Source of the DNA: an uncultured Flavobacteriaceae bacterium
GTDB lineage: Bacteria; Bacteroidota; Bacteroidia; Flavobacteriales; Flavobacteriaceae
Assembly (NCBI GenBank): GCA_947501625.1
Contig: CANMWN010000001.1
Span: forward strand, 1-64,000
Length of the DNA: 64,000 nt
Direction: 5' to 3'
Under the pieces are notes generated by a model. It worked only from the letters and a program-made list of their open reading frames with translations. It had not been told where the DNA came from and did not search any database. The translations under genes were made by a program, and so were the position numbers. Shown here piece by piece: positions 42,083 to 52,237 of this stretch; the first letter of the stretch is position 1; each line of letters starts with the position of its first letter.

Positions 42083-42517
42083 TTACCTTAATCTATCAAC
42101 AGATTTTACAAGATCTTCATCCTTCTTAATTGCTCTATTTGCCATGACAAGCAAAAAAATAACAACAATTGGGATTACTAATCCAATACCCTTCTCAGAA
42201 ACTACTGTTTCTCCAGATAAACTTAGTGATACATATATCAGCAAACCTAATAAAATAAGGTTGGTCAAAATATTAATACGTCCTATTACAAATTGTAATT
42301 GTCTATTTTTAAACTGAAAAATAGCAATTAATGATAACAATGCTGAAGCGAAGAATAAAATTGGTATAACCTTAAACATCATTGATTCAGAACTTAATCC
42401 ATCTAATGCATAAAACATTGATTTATCAACATTTTCCCAAAGATTAAACACAAATATTAATCCTGCAGAAAAAATGGCTGCAACAAGTAAATATAAAGTT
42501 TGTATTCTTTGAATCAT
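42083..42517 (-). CDS. DUF4293 membrane protein
   Basis: 144 residues with four membrane helices (about 5-25, 48-68, 78-98, 112-130), opening MIQRIQTLYLLVAAIFSAGL, the DUF4293 signature, found only in Bacteroidota. Function unknown. It lies divergently next to rho, a common arrangement in this group. Confidence 0.9.
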   Translation of the reverse strand: MIQRIQTLYLLVAAIFSAGLIFVFNLWENVDKSMFYALDGLSSESMMFKVIPILFFASALLSLIAIFQFKNRQLQFVIGRINILTNLILLGLLIYVSLSLSGETVVSEKGIGLVIPIVVIFLLVMANRAIKKDEDLVKSVDRLR

Positions 42518-42540
42518 TAGTTTGTTTTCTAGAACAGATA

Positions 42541-42548
42541 CAAAAGTA
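42541..42548 (-). promoter_or_regulatory. DUF4293 promoter -7 element
   Basis: TACTTTTG on the minus strand, 23 bases before the start codon at 42517. Confidence 0.5.
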
Positions 42549-42594
42549 ATGTAATCTTTTATTTCTCAAAACTTTCATATCAAATTTATTTTTA

Positions 42595-42602
42595 TATATT
42601 TG
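42595..42602 (+). promoter_or_regulatory. rho promoter -7 element
   Basis: TATATTTG, 101 bases before the rho start. The leader contains a small hairpin AATTGC-GCTACA-GCAATT near 42620-42638. Leaders of rho genes are often sites of Rho-dependent autoregulation. Confidence 0.5.
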
Positions 42603-42703
42603 CATGTCTTCTTAAAGATAATTGCGCTACAGCAATTCTATTACAATCATATTTTACTTACCTTTTTTATAATCACATAGAAAAATAATATAATTACATA
42701 TAA

Positions 42704-44308
42704 ATGTTTGAAATTTCTCAACTAAAAGAAAAATCTCTTGTAGAATTACAAAAAATTGCAAAAGAGATAGACCTTAAAAAATTCAGTCAATTAAAAAAAT
42801 TAGATTTAGTTTATCAAATTCTTGACCACCAAGCGTCAAATCCTACTCAAAAAAATACTCCTTCTGAAAAACCAAAAAGAAAACGTATTTCTAAACCTAA
42901 AAACGAGACTGTAAAAAAAGATATACAAGTTAAAGAACCAAAGGCAAAAGAAAAAGTTAAAGATAATTCTCAACAAGAAATGAAGTTTGAGAAAAAAGAT
43001 AATATTAAGCCTTCCAAAAAAGTCATTCAAGATAAGCCTGCCCAAGAAAAGAAAAATACCAATGCAGTAGAGGACAAAAAAGACATAAAAAGTAAAGACC
43101 AAAAAAGACAGCCTAATCACAATAAATCTCACAAGGACAAAAATTTCCATAAAAAAGGTGGAAATGGAAATAAGTATAGAGATCCAGATTATGAATTTGA
43201 TGGAATTATTGAAAGTGAAGGTGTTTTAGAAATGATGCCAGATGGTTATGGATTCTTAAGGTCATCAGATTATAATTATTTATCGTCACCAGATGATATT
43301 TATGTATCACAATCGCAAATAAAACTATTTGGACTTAAAACTGGTGATACTGTTAAAGGAAATGTAAGACCTCCAAAAGAAGGTGAGAAATATTTTCCAT
43401 TAATCAGAGTTTCAAAAATTAATGGATTAAATCCTAACGTTGTAAGAGATCGTGTTGCATTCGAACATTTAAAACCTTTGTTTCCTGATCAAAAATTGAG
43501 TCTAGAAATGAAAGGGAATAAATCAACAAGAGTAATTGATTTATTTGCACCAATTGGTAAAGGACAACGTGGAATGATTGTATCTCAGCCAAAGACTGGT
43601 AAAACCATTTTATTAAAAGATATTGCCAATGCGATTTCTGCTAATCATCCTGAGGTTTATCAAATTATTTTATTAATTGACGAGCGCCCTGAAGAGGTAA
43701 CTGACATGCAGCGAAATGTTAAAGGTGAAGTTGTTGCTTCTACTTTTGACGAACCAGCTGACAAACATGTTAGAGTAGCAAATATTGTATTAGAAAAGGC
43801 TAAAAGATTAGTTGAATGTGGTCATGATGTTGTTATTTTACTTGACTCTATCACACGTTTAGCAAGAGCCTATAATACAGTTGCTCCAGCTTCTGGTAAA
43901 ATTTTATCAGGAGGTATTGATGCTAATGCATTACACAAGCCGAAACGTTTCTTTGGTGCTGCTAGAAATATTGAAGGTGGAGGTTCATTATCAATTATTG
44001 CAACTGCGTTAACTGATACAGGTTCAAAAATGGATGAAGTAATCTTTGAAGAATTCAAAGGAACTGGTAATATGGAATTACAATTAGACAGAAATATTGC
44101 TAATCGTAGAATTTATCCTGCAGTTGATTTAGTTAAATCTAGTACTCGTAGAGATGATTTACTATTAGATGAAAACACTCTACAACGTATGTGGGTATTA
44201 CGTAAGTACTTAGCTGATATGAACCCAATTGAAGCCATGGAGTTCCTAAGTGATAGAATGAGAACAACTCTAAACAACGATGAGTTCTTATTGTCAATGA
44301 ATAAATAA
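42704..44308 (+). CDS. rho: Transcription termination factor Rho
   Basis: 534 residues. SAP-like N-terminus ([29 protein letters not shown]), then a highly charged lysine-rich insertion (about 45-155), the RNA-binding cold-shock-like domain ([20 protein letters not shown]) and the RecA-type ATPase with P-loop [31 protein letters not shown] and [13 protein letters not shown] large charged insertion is usual in Bacteroidota Rho. It forms a hexamer and terminates untranslated transcripts. Confidence 0.96.
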   Translation: MFEISQLKEKSLVELQKIAKEIDLKKFSQLKKLDLVYQILDHQASNPTQKNTPSEKPKRKRISKPKNETVKKDIQVKEPKAKEKVKDNSQQEMKFEKKDNIKPSKKVIQDKPAQEKKNTNAVEDKKDIKSKDQKRQPNHNKSHKDKNFHKKGGNGNKYRDPDYEFDGIIESEGVLEMMPDGYGFLRSSDYNYLSSPDDIYVSQSQIKLFGLKTGDTVKGNVRPPKEGEKYFPLIRVSKINGLNPNVVRDRVAFEHLKPLFPDQKLSLEMKGNKSTRVIDLFAPIGKGQRGMIVSQPKTGKTILLKDIANAISANHPEVYQIILLIDERPEEVTDMQRNVKGEVVASTFDEPADKHVRVANIVLEKAKRLVECGHDVVILLDSITRLARAYNTVAPASGKILSGGIDANALHKPKRFFGAARNIEGGGSLSIIATALTDTGSKMDEVIFEEFKGTGNMELQLDRNIANRRIYPAVDLVKSSTRRDDLLLDENTLQRMWVLRKYLADMNPIEAMEFLSDRMRTTLNNDEFLLSMNK

Positions 44309-44330
44309 TATTAAATATAATTTATACTGA

Positions 44331-44362
44331 AAAGCCTAAACTAAAGTTTAGGCTTTTTTTTG
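44331..44362 (+). terminator. Terminator after rho
   Basis: Stem AAAGCCTAAAC / GTTTAGGCTTT with loop TAAA and eight T. Confidence 0.9.
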
Positions 44363-44387
44363 TTTTTATTTGACAGTTTAATTCAAT

Positions 44388-44418
44388 AAAAAAAGCGTCC
44401 AAAATTTGGACGCTTTTT
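44388..44418 (-). terminator. Terminator after the ppiD-like gene
   Basis: Stem AAAAAGCGTCCAAA / TTTGGACGCTTTTT with A/T flanks on both sides; it mainly serves the minus-strand operon. Confidence 0.85.
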
Positions 44419-44437
44419 TATAATTTATATTTGATTC

Positions 44438-46573
44438 TTAATAGATATTAGTTCTATTATCCTCAATATCTGAAGATTCTTTTAATGCTTCAAACATTTT
44501 ACTAGACTTACTTTGAATTTTGCTATTCAATCTATTTCTAAACGAACTATAATTATCTAATTCTGTTGGATTTTCTTTAGCAGTAATTGTAAATGCAAAC
44601 ACCCCTTTCTCACCATCAACTCCTTTAACAACTTGACCTTCTTTTGCATTTGACATTGCTCCAACAACTGCCATTTCTCTACCAATTCCAGATATTACTG
44701 GTGACGCTAGTGACACTTTTGATGCGTTTCTGACTCTTTCGTCATTTGCTTTAGCAATTTCTTCTAAAGTTGCTCCAGTCATCTTCTTATTTAATAGTTC
44801 TGCTTTTTTCTTTTTTAATAAAATTGGTCTTAATTCTCCAGCTTTATCAGCAACAGTTGCTAAACCTTTTTTTGTTTTAGCAAATAATGTTGCAACTACA
44901 TGACCTCCATCAATCTCAAAACGCTTAGAACTGTTAATATCAGTGTCATCTTCAAATGCCCAACGAATAATCGCTCTTTGACTACCATCTAAACCAGGAA
45001 CTCTTTCATCCAATTCTTTAACTTTGTTTCCTAATGAAACTTTGTATTCTTTTTCTTTTGCTAAATCATCAATATTACTTCCTTTAGACAATTCAGATAG
45101 GAAAATTTCTGCATCTTGATAATATTTACCTTCAGTTGCCTCAGAAGGAACTATTTGTCTAGCCAAAATGGCTAATTTAGTAGCGTTTTGAAAATTCTTT
45201 TGATCATCTATTTTGATAATATGATATCCAAACTTAGTTTCTACTACATCAATAGCACCTTTTCTGTTTTCAAACAAGTAATTAGCAAAATCAACATCAA
45301 AGTTTGGTGAAAAAGCAGTATCAAAACTAACCCATCCTATATCTCCACCTTTACCTTTTGTACCGTCCGAATTTACTTCATCAGCAATAGCAACAAATCT
45401 TGAAGAGTTATTTTTAACTAGTTTAAAAATACTGTCTACTGTTTTTTTAGCAGCCTCTTTTGATCTATTTGAATTAGATCTTTGAGTTCCAGCATATGGA
45501 ATAATAATATGTCTTGATTTTACTGAGTCTGGCATTTTCTTTATATCCATAATTTTAGATATTTTATAATAGCCTCCTTCTTCATAAGGTCCAAAAACGT
45601 CTCCTTTATTACCGTTCAATACTTTATCTGACATTTCTTTTGGAAGTTTGTTCTTTAAAACAAAACTATCGTTTTGAGGAAGATCAGATTTTGCTTCTTC
45701 TAAAAACTCTTGAATATCAGTTGTATTTCTTAAACCTTTAGCACCATTTGACTCATCTTCTATATAGGTAGCCAAATCTGCTTTAATCGCTTCTTTATCT
45801 TCTTCTGAGGCAACAATATCAAACTTTACATATTTCAAACTTCTAGATTCTTCAACTTGATATTTCTTCGCGTTTTCGGTCAAATAGTTCTTGTAATCAC
45901 TATTTTTAATAGTTACTAAACTATCTGGTATTGATGCGTATGGCAAATACACATACTGTGCAGTTACAGTAGCATTGTTAAAGAAATAATCTCTTTTACC
46001 TTCATCAAGTGTTACTCCTAAACCAGCAGACACTAAGTTGGTATATGAATCTCTTACAAGGTTTTGTCTAATTTGATTTTCGGTAGTTAACCAATTTGCC
46101 CATCTTCTTCTTTCATCTGACCCTGCAGCAGAAGCATTTGCTTCATCTCTCATATCGGCAATAAATTGCTTTACTTTTTCTTCATCAAATAATCCAGCTT
46201 CATTTTTAAATTGAGGTCCGTTTTGAAAAAATTGCATACTCATAATAGATTCCCAAACATCTTTTTCTCCAACAATAAGTCCTGCTTCTTCTAATTGTTT
46301 TTGATATACTTTCTCTCTTACAAAGCCATCCCACACAGTGTTCATTGCTTGTATTTCAGAAACTCTACCTCCAACATTGGCTTTATAGTTTTCCAATCGT
46401 TCACTAAAATCAGTTCTACTTACTGTTTCTCCATTGATTTCACCAATCACATCAACATTTTGACCTCCTCCACTACTATTCATTGAATCACCAATCACAA
46501 ATGCAAAAAGCGCCATACCAATGATTAATATTAAAACAACTGTTTTCTCTCTTATTTTTGATAAAATTGCCAT
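44438..46573 (-). CDS. SurA/PpiD-type periplasmic peptidyl-prolyl isomerase
   Basis: 711 residues. One N-terminal membrane anchor (about 12-32), SurA_N-like helical chaperone domain, then a parvulin rotamase (about 345-460: KSRHIIIPYAGTQ, GGDIGWVSFDTAFSPNFDVDFANYLFENRKG, VVETKFGYHIIKI). Works on newly exported outer-membrane proteins. It closes the coaX-OMP-TPR-lptC-CNNM-ppiD run, whose products all deal with the cell envelope. Confidence 0.9.
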   Translation of the reverse strand: MAILSKIREKTVVLILIIGMALFAFVIGDSMNSSGGGQNVDVIGEINGETVSRTDFSERLENYKANVGGRVSEIQAMNTVWDGFVREKVYQKQLEEAGLIVGEKDVWESIMSMQFFQNGPQFKNEAGLFDEEKVKQFIADMRDEANASAAGSDERRRWANWLTTENQIRQNLVRDSYTNLVSAGLGVTLDEGKRDYFFNNATVTAQYVYLPYASIPDSLVTIKNSDYKNYLTENAKKYQVEESRSLKYVKFDIVASEEDKEAIKADLATYIEDESNGAKGLRNTTDIQEFLEEAKSDLPQNDSFVLKNKLPKEMSDKVLNGNKGDVFGPYEEGGYYKISKIMDIKKMPDSVKSRHIIIPYAGTQRSNSNRSKEAAKKTVDSIFKLVKNNSSRFVAIADEVNSDGTKGKGGDIGWVSFDTAFSPNFDVDFANYLFENRKGAIDVVETKFGYHIIKIDDQKNFQNATKLAILARQIVPSEATEGKYYQDAEIFLSELSKGSNIDDLAKEKEYKVSLGNKVKELDERVPGLDGSQRAIIRWAFEDDTDINSSKRFEIDGGHVVATLFAKTKKGLATVADKAGELRPILLKKKKAELLNKKMTGATLEEIAKANDERVRNASKVSLASPVISGIGREMAVVGAMSNAKEGQVVKGVDGEKGVFAFTITAKENPTELDNYSSFRNRLNSKIQSKSSKMFEALKESSDIEDNRTNIY

Positions 46574-46685
46574 TCTATTTTTTAATTATTATTAAGTCTG
46601 CGAAATTACAATTTCCAAACCAATTAAAAAAGGGATTTTTTAATAAAGTAACTTGCAAGGACTAAATGAAATAATGAAGAAACAA

Positions 46686-47951
46686 CTAGTCTTGTTTAGG
46701 TAAAATTTTCAAATAAATTTCTTCAATTTTGGAAGTAGAAGCTTTAAGTATTTTAAATTCAAAATTATCAACTTCAATTGACTCATTTTCGGTCAAAATA
46801 TTTTCTGAAAAATTAACTATTAGGCCTCCTAAAGTTTCGTAAGCATCACTCTCAGGCAAATTTAAATCATAGGTTTGATTCATGTAATCTACTTCTAATC
46901 TTGCAGATAAACGAAATTCAGATTCATTAATTTTTTCTTCAATCAATTCAACCGAATCATGCTCATCTTCAATCTCACCAAATAATTCTTCTACAATATC
47001 TTCAATAGTTATTAAGCCCGAAGTTCCCCCATATTCATCTAATACTATAGCAATACTCTTTTTCTTTTTAGTCAATATTCCCATAACATCATTTATCATC
47101 ATACTCTCAGGAATAAATTCAACAGGCATCAAAATGGAGCGTAAATTCTTAGGTTTTTTAAACATATCAAACACGTGGATATAACCAATAATTTCATCCA
47201 ATGAATTCTTATAAATTAGTATTTTAGAATAGCCTGTTTCAATAAATAAATTGCGAACATTGGTAATGGTTTCATTAATATCAACTGCCAAAATTTCAGT
47301 TCTAGGAACCATTACTTCACGCGCCTTTACATCATTAAAATCTAAAGCGTTTTGAAATATTTGAATTTCAGAATCAATTTCTTCGTCTTCAGTTTTATTT
47401 TCTAGTTGCTCAGAAATATAACTTTCCAATTCTGCTTTACTAAATTCCGTTTGCTCCTCGTCTGAAGCTGTATTAAAAAATACTCTTAAAAAGAAATCAG
47501 AAATAAAAGTTATAAAATCGGACAAGTAATAAAAGATGATATAAAACAAATATGCTGGCAGCGCAAATATTTTTAAAGTTTCATTAGCATAGACTCTAAA
47601 AATAGCTTTAGGCAAAAATTCAGCCGTAACAAGAATAACAATGGTAGAAATAACAGTTTGAATTAACAATACGACAAAGTTATTGTAACTATCTAAAGGC
47701 AATAAATCGGTTAAAAACTTACCCATAAAATAACTATAAACCACCAATGCTATATTATTACCAACTAGCATTGTGGTAATAAATTTTGAAGATTTTTGGG
47801 TGAGTCTAGTAAGAATTTTGGCGATAAATCCTTCTCGCTTTTTTTCTAGTTCAATATGCATTTTATTTGCCGAAACAAATGCTATTTCCATACCCGAAAA
47901 AAAGGCTGAAAGCAATATTGACACTATGATTACAAAAACCTGTAACTCCAC
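46686..47951 (-). CDS. CNNM/CBS-domain hemolysin-family protein (CorC-like)
   Basis: 421 residues. DUF21/CNNM membrane domain (about 1-185), two CBS domains (about 205-330, VPRTEILAVDI and VLDEYGGTSGLITIEDIVEE) and a CorC_HlyC transporter-associated domain at the end. Related to Mg2+/Co2+ efflux proteins and to GldE, but no gliding gene is adjacent, so the GldE name is not applied. Overlaps the 67-residue gene upstream by one base. Confidence 0.88.
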   Translation of the reverse strand: MELQVFVIIVSILLSAFFSGMEIAFVSANKMHIELEKKREGFIAKILTRLTQKSSKFITTMLVGNNIALVVYSYFMGKFLTDLLPLDSYNNFVVLLIQTVISTIVILVTAEFLPKAIFRVYANETLKIFALPAYLFYIIFYYLSDFITFISDFFLRVFFNTASDEEQTEFSKAELESYISEQLENKTEDEEIDSEIQIFQNALDFNDVKAREVMVPRTEILAVDINETITNVRNLFIETGYSKILIYKNSLDEIIGYIHVFDMFKKPKNLRSILMPVEFIPESMMINDVMGILTKKKKSIAIVLDEYGGTSGLITIEDIVEELFGEIEDEHDSVELIEEKINESEFRLSARLEVDYMNQTYDLNLPESDAYETLGGLIVNFSENILTENESIEVDNFEFKILKASTSKIEEIYLKILPKQD

Positions 47952-48154
47952 TATTTATTGGATCTATCTAGATATTTTTCTCTCTTTATTCTCATACGTC
48001 TTCTAAAGAAAAACATAAAAATTGCAAGTCCACACATTGCAATAAAAATATATGCTTTTTCTCTTTCAGTATTCCATCTTGCAATTGTTTCGTAAGCAAA
48101 AATCACTGCAACAATCAAATAACCAATTTCAAATATTTTCCCAATTCTATTCAT
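47951..48154 (-). CDS. Small two-helix membrane protein
   Basis: 67 residues with two hydrophobic helices (about 8-22 and 33-48) and a basic C-terminal tail (FFRRRMRIKREKYLDR). Conserved in this position of Bacteroidota envelope operons. Function unknown. It starts ten bases after lptC and ends on the first base of the CNNM gene. Confidence 0.7.
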   Translation of the reverse strand: MNRIGKIFEIGYLIVAVIFAYETIARWNTEREKAYIFIAMCGLAIFMFFFRRRMRIKREKYLDRSNK

Positions 48155-48163
48155 AATTTAGTT

Positions 48164-48724
48164 TTAATCTTTTAACAATACACTACCTCTATTTTGCTTT
48201 GCCATAAAAGTATTTAAGTCTTCACTTGCATCAAAACCAATACCATATATAGTGTCAGTTTTGGTAATTAAGGTAAATGGTTTTTCGGTATAAAAGTATT
48301 TTGTGTTTTGATCCCAAAAAAGTTGTTCGGTCAATAATTTTTTATAATCGGTATAATTAATGATTACGACATTTTCTTTGATTTCCGATATATTCGTTTT
48401 ACTATAAGAAATTGCATAATCACCTGAAACAACTAAAGAATCTTTGTTTTTATCTATTGTTACAATCTTAACACCTTCAGGAAACTCATTATAAGGATGC
48501 TTTTTTCGATTGGTATAATCATGTAATAAAGGTGCTGTTAATCTTAAATCAACGCGCCCAGAATCGGTATGTACATTGTAAATGTTTTCAGCAACACCTA
48601 TTGGTAAGTTCTTATCGGCAAGGAAATCTCTGACTTCTTTTATATCATTACCACAAGAAAAAAACATTGCTGTTATAAAAATAACAGCAATGTTTTGAAT
48701 TATATTGTTAAATGATTTTCTCAT
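48164..48724 (-). CDS. lptC: LPS export ABC transporter periplasmic protein LptC
   Basis: 186 residues. The N-terminus carries a hydrophobic segment and a lipobox-like FFSC (Cys near 24), so it is probably a lipoprotein here rather than having the membrane anchor of E. coli LptC. The OstA/LptC beta-jellyroll follows (VDLRLTAPLLHDYTNRKKHPYNEFPEGVKI, VVSGDYAISY, YTEKPFTLITKTDTIYGIGFDASEDL). Carries lipopolysaccharide between LptB2FG and LptA. A perfect 16-bp hairpin is embedded in codons 10-22. Confidence 0.9.
   Translation of the reverse strand: MRKSFNNIIQNIAVIFITAMFFSCGNDIKEVRDFLADKNLPIGVAENIYNVHTDSGRVDLRLTAPLLHDYTNRKKHPYNEFPEGVKIVTIDKNKDSLVVSGDYAISYSKTNISEIKENVVIINYTDYKKLLTEQLFWDQNTKYFYTEKPFTLITKTDTIYGIGFDASEDLNTFMAKQNRGSVLLKD
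48661..48696 (-). repeat. Perfect inverted repeat inside the lptC signal-peptide codons
   Basis: AAAACATTGCTGTTAT, four-base loop, ATAACAGCAATGTTTT: 16 bp with no mismatch, within the first 65 bases of the lptC coding sequence. Its position and perfection are hard to explain by coding constraint alone. Confidence 0.8.
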
Positions 48725-48753
48725 TTAGCAAATGTACTAAAATATTTAGTGAA

Positions 48754-50127
48754 TTATCTTAACTGTACTCTAACAGTTTCTCCAATCCAACATCCAATTT
48801 TAAATGAATCTCCAGCTTTGTATCCTTCAGCGAATCCATCTTGCTTAGTTGGAATATTTGCTTTATAACTATTAACAAATCTTTTTACTTTTTGTCCCAT
48901 ACTTGGATCTACTACTGCAGCTCTTCTTGCTTTGTTTAAAGCAGCAACGTAGACCATTCTTTTTGAAAATAAGTTATCTCCACAACTATTAGCACTTTTA
49001 GCATACATTGAAGCAATTAACAAATATGCATTACCATTACTTGGATTATACTTCAACGCTTCATTTGCTTGTCTTCTAGCCTCACTTCTTCTACCTTTTC
49101 TACTTAATTCTTGAGCATCTTTCATCAACAAGTTAGATTTTTTAGTTGGATCGGTTTCTAATTCAAAAGCTTTTCTACGCATATCTTTAGCTTCTGCAAC
49201 TTTACCTTTTTCTTCCAAAATATTAGACAAGAACATATACGCATCAGCCGATGGATCTGCTTGTGCATATGCTTCTGCTAACTCTTCGTACAACGCATCA
49301 GTTGTACATTCTTTATGGTACATTCTTGATACCGCTCTTTTTAACCATTGAGGGTTAGATTTATTTGCGTCAAAATCTCTTCTATACAATGGTACTAATC
49401 TTTCACAAGTCAATAACTCTTCAATCTTCTGGTCAAGTCCACCTCCAATGATACCTATATTATTAAGTACACCTTCAGCAATTCTTTTAGACTTTGCCTC
49501 TTTTTTTCCAAGAGTAGCTCCAGCTTCTTCTTTAGCAATCAATTTACTCAACCTTTGTTGGTATTTACCAGATTTTACTTCAAGTGCATCGTTTATATCA
49601 TCATAGGTATCTAATATTTTTTGAACATTATTATCTTTATTAGATTCTAAAACATGATCAAAATACTTGTAAATATTTTTTGCCGATAATCCAGTTGGAT
49701 CAGCTCTATAACCTTTTTCTAACATATTAATCACTTCGTTTTCTGAAGCACCATTATCAGCTAGGAAATTTGCAATGTCATTATATACTTTTCCTAAATC
49801 TTTTTTAGGGAAATGAATAATTCTTTGGTCATATACTTTTTTCATCAATGCTACACCAGCAACTTTATCGCCATTTGTAATCATATCGTCAGCAATTTTA
49901 ACTCCCAATTTGTATATATTAACTGAAAGTTTAGGACAGTTTGCCATTAAATTATCTAATCTCTTTTTTGCTTCTGCGAAGTTTTTCCCTTGTACATCAC
50001 CTTTATACAGATTATACTCTACAGTACAATCTTGAACACTCATATCCATTTGAGCATTTGAATTTAACGTTGCAACTAGAAAAAATAATCCTGCAATTGT
50101 GTACGTAATTTTTTTCATCATTTTCAT
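48754..50127 (-). CDS. Exported tetratricopeptide-repeat protein
   Basis: 457 residues with a signal peptide (KKITYTIAGLFFLVATLNSNAQ) and TPR motifs mainly after residue 300 (DAYMFLSNILEEKGKVAEAKDMRRKAFEL, KGRRSEARRQANEALKYNPSNGNAYLLIASMYA). Three Met codons near the N-terminus leave the start uncertain by up to nine bases. Periplasmic; function unknown. Lies between lptC and the outer-membrane-protein gene. Confidence 0.8.
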   Translation of the reverse strand: MKMMKKITYTIAGLFFLVATLNSNAQMDMSVQDCTVEYNLYKGDVQGKNFAEAKKRLDNLMANCPKLSVNIYKLGVKIADDMITNGDKVAGVALMKKVYDQRIIHFPKKDLGKVYNDIANFLADNGASENEVINMLEKGYRADPTGLSAKNIYKYFDHVLESNKDNNVQKILDTYDDINDALEVKSGKYQQRLSKLIAKEEAGATLGKKEAKSKRIAEGVLNNIGIIGGGLDQKIEELLTCERLVPLYRRDFDANKSNPQWLKRAVSRMYHKECTTDALYEELAEAYAQADPSADAYMFLSNILEEKGKVAEAKDMRRKAFELETDPTKKSNLLMKDAQELSRKGRRSEARRQANEALKYNPSNGNAYLLIASMYAKSANSCGDNLFSKRMVYVAALNKARRAAVVDPSMGQKVKRFVNSYKANIPTKQDGFAEGYKAGDSFKIGCWIGETVRVQLR

Positions 50128-50131
50128 TTTA

Positions 50132-51415
50132 TTAGTTAATTTCTCGTTTTCTAAACCATTTGTTACTTAATGATAGGCCTAATTTAAAATTAAAGTAATT
50201 TTCTTCAATCAATCCATTAGCAGTTGTACCTCTTTTGCCAAACTCAAAACCTAAGTTTAATCTAGACACTTCATTACCCATCGGTAGTCCTACTCCAAAA
50301 GATATGCCAAAGTCATCAACATCATTAAATTGCGTACCATTTCCGGTACCATCAACCATTATTCCTGTTTGCTCCATTCGCAATCCTGCTCTATAAATAA
50401 CTCTATCCCAATAACTCGAAATCGAATTATATTTAGGAATATAAAAACCACCTAAAGAAACCTTACTTGACTTTCTAAAAGCTAATTTTGGATTTCTATT
50501 CACTAAGTTTCCACTTAATTCAACAGCATTTTGAGAACTATAATCTAAACTTGCAGCCCATTTTCTTGCCTTACCAAAACCAACTCCTAAACTTGTTTTT
50601 AAAGGTTTCTTATATGTACCTGTACTAGAAATATTCAATATGGTATCTCTTGGTATCTCTCCATTGACAAATGAAACTGAATATAAATACTCATTTCCTT
50701 TAGACTCTAATTCATTTTCTAAACTAAATGCACCACCAAGGCTCAAATATAATTCGTTTTTTAAATCTTTTTTATATAAAAAACCAGTTTTTAAACCAAA
50801 ACCATCAATTCTAGCATCAGTAACATATTTAGTTCCCAATTGAACATCTCTTAATTGATTGGTAATAGAATTATTAATATTTCCAAAAACATAATCTCCT
50901 TCAACACCAATACTCAATCCATTAGCAACTTTATACCCAAATCCAAGAAAAACTCTATTTGTTCCTCCATCACCTTCATAAACTGAAATTTCAGAAACTT
51001 CACCATCGGTATCTAAAATTGTATTTCTAATATTATAACCTACACTAGTGTTTGGTTGTAATCCAAATGCAAAACCGGCTTTTTCACCAAGAGGAATACC
51101 TAAAGAAAGATATGATAAATTAGCATTTGAAGATGTTTGAGAAGTGCTTGCATCTTTGACTTTCAACCCTCTATTTTGACCAGCAATTGAGTAAGTTGTA
51201 AGTCTAAAATTAGAATATGTAGCAGGATTGGTAAAAGAAAGTTGATACTCATAACTACTCACAGTTCCAACTCCACCCATACTCATTTCCTCTACTGTTT
51301 TCGAAGCTGTCTCCTCACCTATTCCAAGAATAGAATATGGAGATGCATTTGTCTTTTGTGCATAAGTATTGACACAAAATAATACTATTATAAGTACTGA
51401 TATTTTTTTAATCAT
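50132..51415 (-). CDS. Outer-membrane beta-barrel protein, FadL-like
   Basis: 427 residues with signal peptide MIKKISVLIIVLFCVNTYAQ. N-terminal segment SPYSILGIGEETASKTVEEMSMGGVGTVSS, then LSFTNPATYSNF (the NPA motif of FadL-type transporters) and many alternating amphipathic strands ending FNFKLGLSLSNKWFRKREIN. Probably an outer-membrane porin or transporter; ligand unknown. Its start overlaps coaX by eight bases. Confidence 0.82.
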   Translation of the reverse strand: MIKKISVLIIVLFCVNTYAQKTNASPYSILGIGEETASKTVEEMSMGGVGTVSSYEYQLSFTNPATYSNFRLTTYSIAGQNRGLKVKDASTSQTSSNANLSYLSLGIPLGEKAGFAFGLQPNTSVGYNIRNTILDTDGEVSEISVYEGDGGTNRVFLGFGYKVANGLSIGVEGDYVFGNINNSITNQLRDVQLGTKYVTDARIDGFGLKTGFLYKKDLKNELYLSLGGAFSLENELESKGNEYLYSVSFVNGEIPRDTILNISSTGTYKKPLKTSLGVGFGKARKWAASLDYSSQNAVELSGNLVNRNPKLAFRKSSKVSLGGFYIPKYNSISSYWDRVIYRAGLRMEQTGIMVDGTGNGTQFNDVDDFGISFGVGLPMGNEVSRLNLGFEFGKRGTTANGLIEENYFNFKLGLSLSNKWFRKREIN

Positions 51416-52136
51416 TCGTAATATTAAAATTCAAAATATTGTTCAACCCTTCCAATAAAAAATTTGGATTGGCAAATATGCTATTTTTTAATCTTTTAGC
51501 CAAGAAATTAGTGTCTCCTCCTGTTAAAACTACTGTTAAATTTTCATCTAGTTGTTTATATTGGTCTATTACACCGTCAATTTCGGCCAAAACACCATTA
51601 ACTACTCCTGAATGAATTGAGTTTTTAGTAGAATTTCCAATAATATTTTTAGGACTGGCTGTTTTTAATAACGGCAAACCAGCAGTAAAATTATTCAAGG
51701 CTTTATATCGCATTCGAATTCCTGGAGAAATTGCTCCTCCTAAATATTCATCATTTTCATTCACATAATCGTATGTAATACAAGTTCCAGCATCAATAAT
51801 CAACACACCTGTATCACACCAATTTACTCCGCCTGTAACTAAAGCAATTCTATCAACACCTAATGTTTTTGGTGTTTTATATAAATTAGAAAAAGGAATT
51901 TTTGTTTTGTTATCCAAAACTAGAAGTGGAAAAAATGTTCCCAACCTTTTTAATTCTTTCTTTGTTATCCGCCCAACTGAAGAAATAATAGCGTTTTCAA
52001 TTTTTTTCTTTTTCACTAAAACTTCAACTTCTTTTAGTAAGTCTTCTTTTAAAAATACCGATTGATGCTTTATCTCAAGTTGCTCAAAAAGAGCAATTTT
52101 GACACGTGTATTTCCAACATCAATAACTAAATTCAT
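51408..52136 (-). CDS. coaX: Type III pantothenate kinase
   Basis: First step of CoA synthesis. 242 residues with LVIDVGNTRVKIALFE (ASKHA phosphate-1 motif), GVDRIALVTG (GxDR substrate motif), LIIDAGTCITYDY and GGAISPGI. Feedback-insensitive family. Leads the long minus-strand operon toward lptC and ppiD. Confidence 0.95.
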   Translation of the reverse strand: MNLVIDVGNTRVKIALFEQLEIKHQSVFLKEDLLKEVEVLVKKKKIENAIISSVGRITKKELKRLGTFFPLLVLDNKTKIPFSNLYKTPKTLGVDRIALVTGGVNWCDTGVLIIDAGTCITYDYVNENDEYLGGAISPGIRMRYKALNNFTAGLPLLKTASPKNIIGNSTKNSIHSGVVNGVLAEIDGVIDQYKQLDENLTVVLTGGDTNFLAKRLKNSIFANPNFLLEGLNNILNFNITND

Positions 52137-52155
52137 CTAACAAAAAAATAAAGTG

Positions 52156-52163
52156 CAAAAATA
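52156..52163 (-). promoter_or_regulatory. coaX operon promoter -7 element
   Basis: TATTTTTG on the minus strand, 19 bases before the coaX start. Confidence 0.5.
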
Positions 52164-52185
52164 CGAATGATTTTTTTAGTTTTTG

Positions 52186-52218
52186 TTTTGATTAGTCTAA
52201 AAAATACATTTATATTTG
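52186..52218 (+). promoter_or_regulatory. tRNA-Phe promoter
   Basis: TTTTG ending at 52190, 20 bases, TATATTTG at 52211-52218; 19 bases then lead to the mature tRNA. Confidence 0.7.
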
Positions 52219-52237
52219 CACCCGCAATTAAGCAACT

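Noticed and set aside
42836-43150. 104-codon open frame opposite the rho insertion
   Set aside because: Phe/Leu-rich translation is the mirror of lysine-rich codons in rho, not a membrane protein gene.
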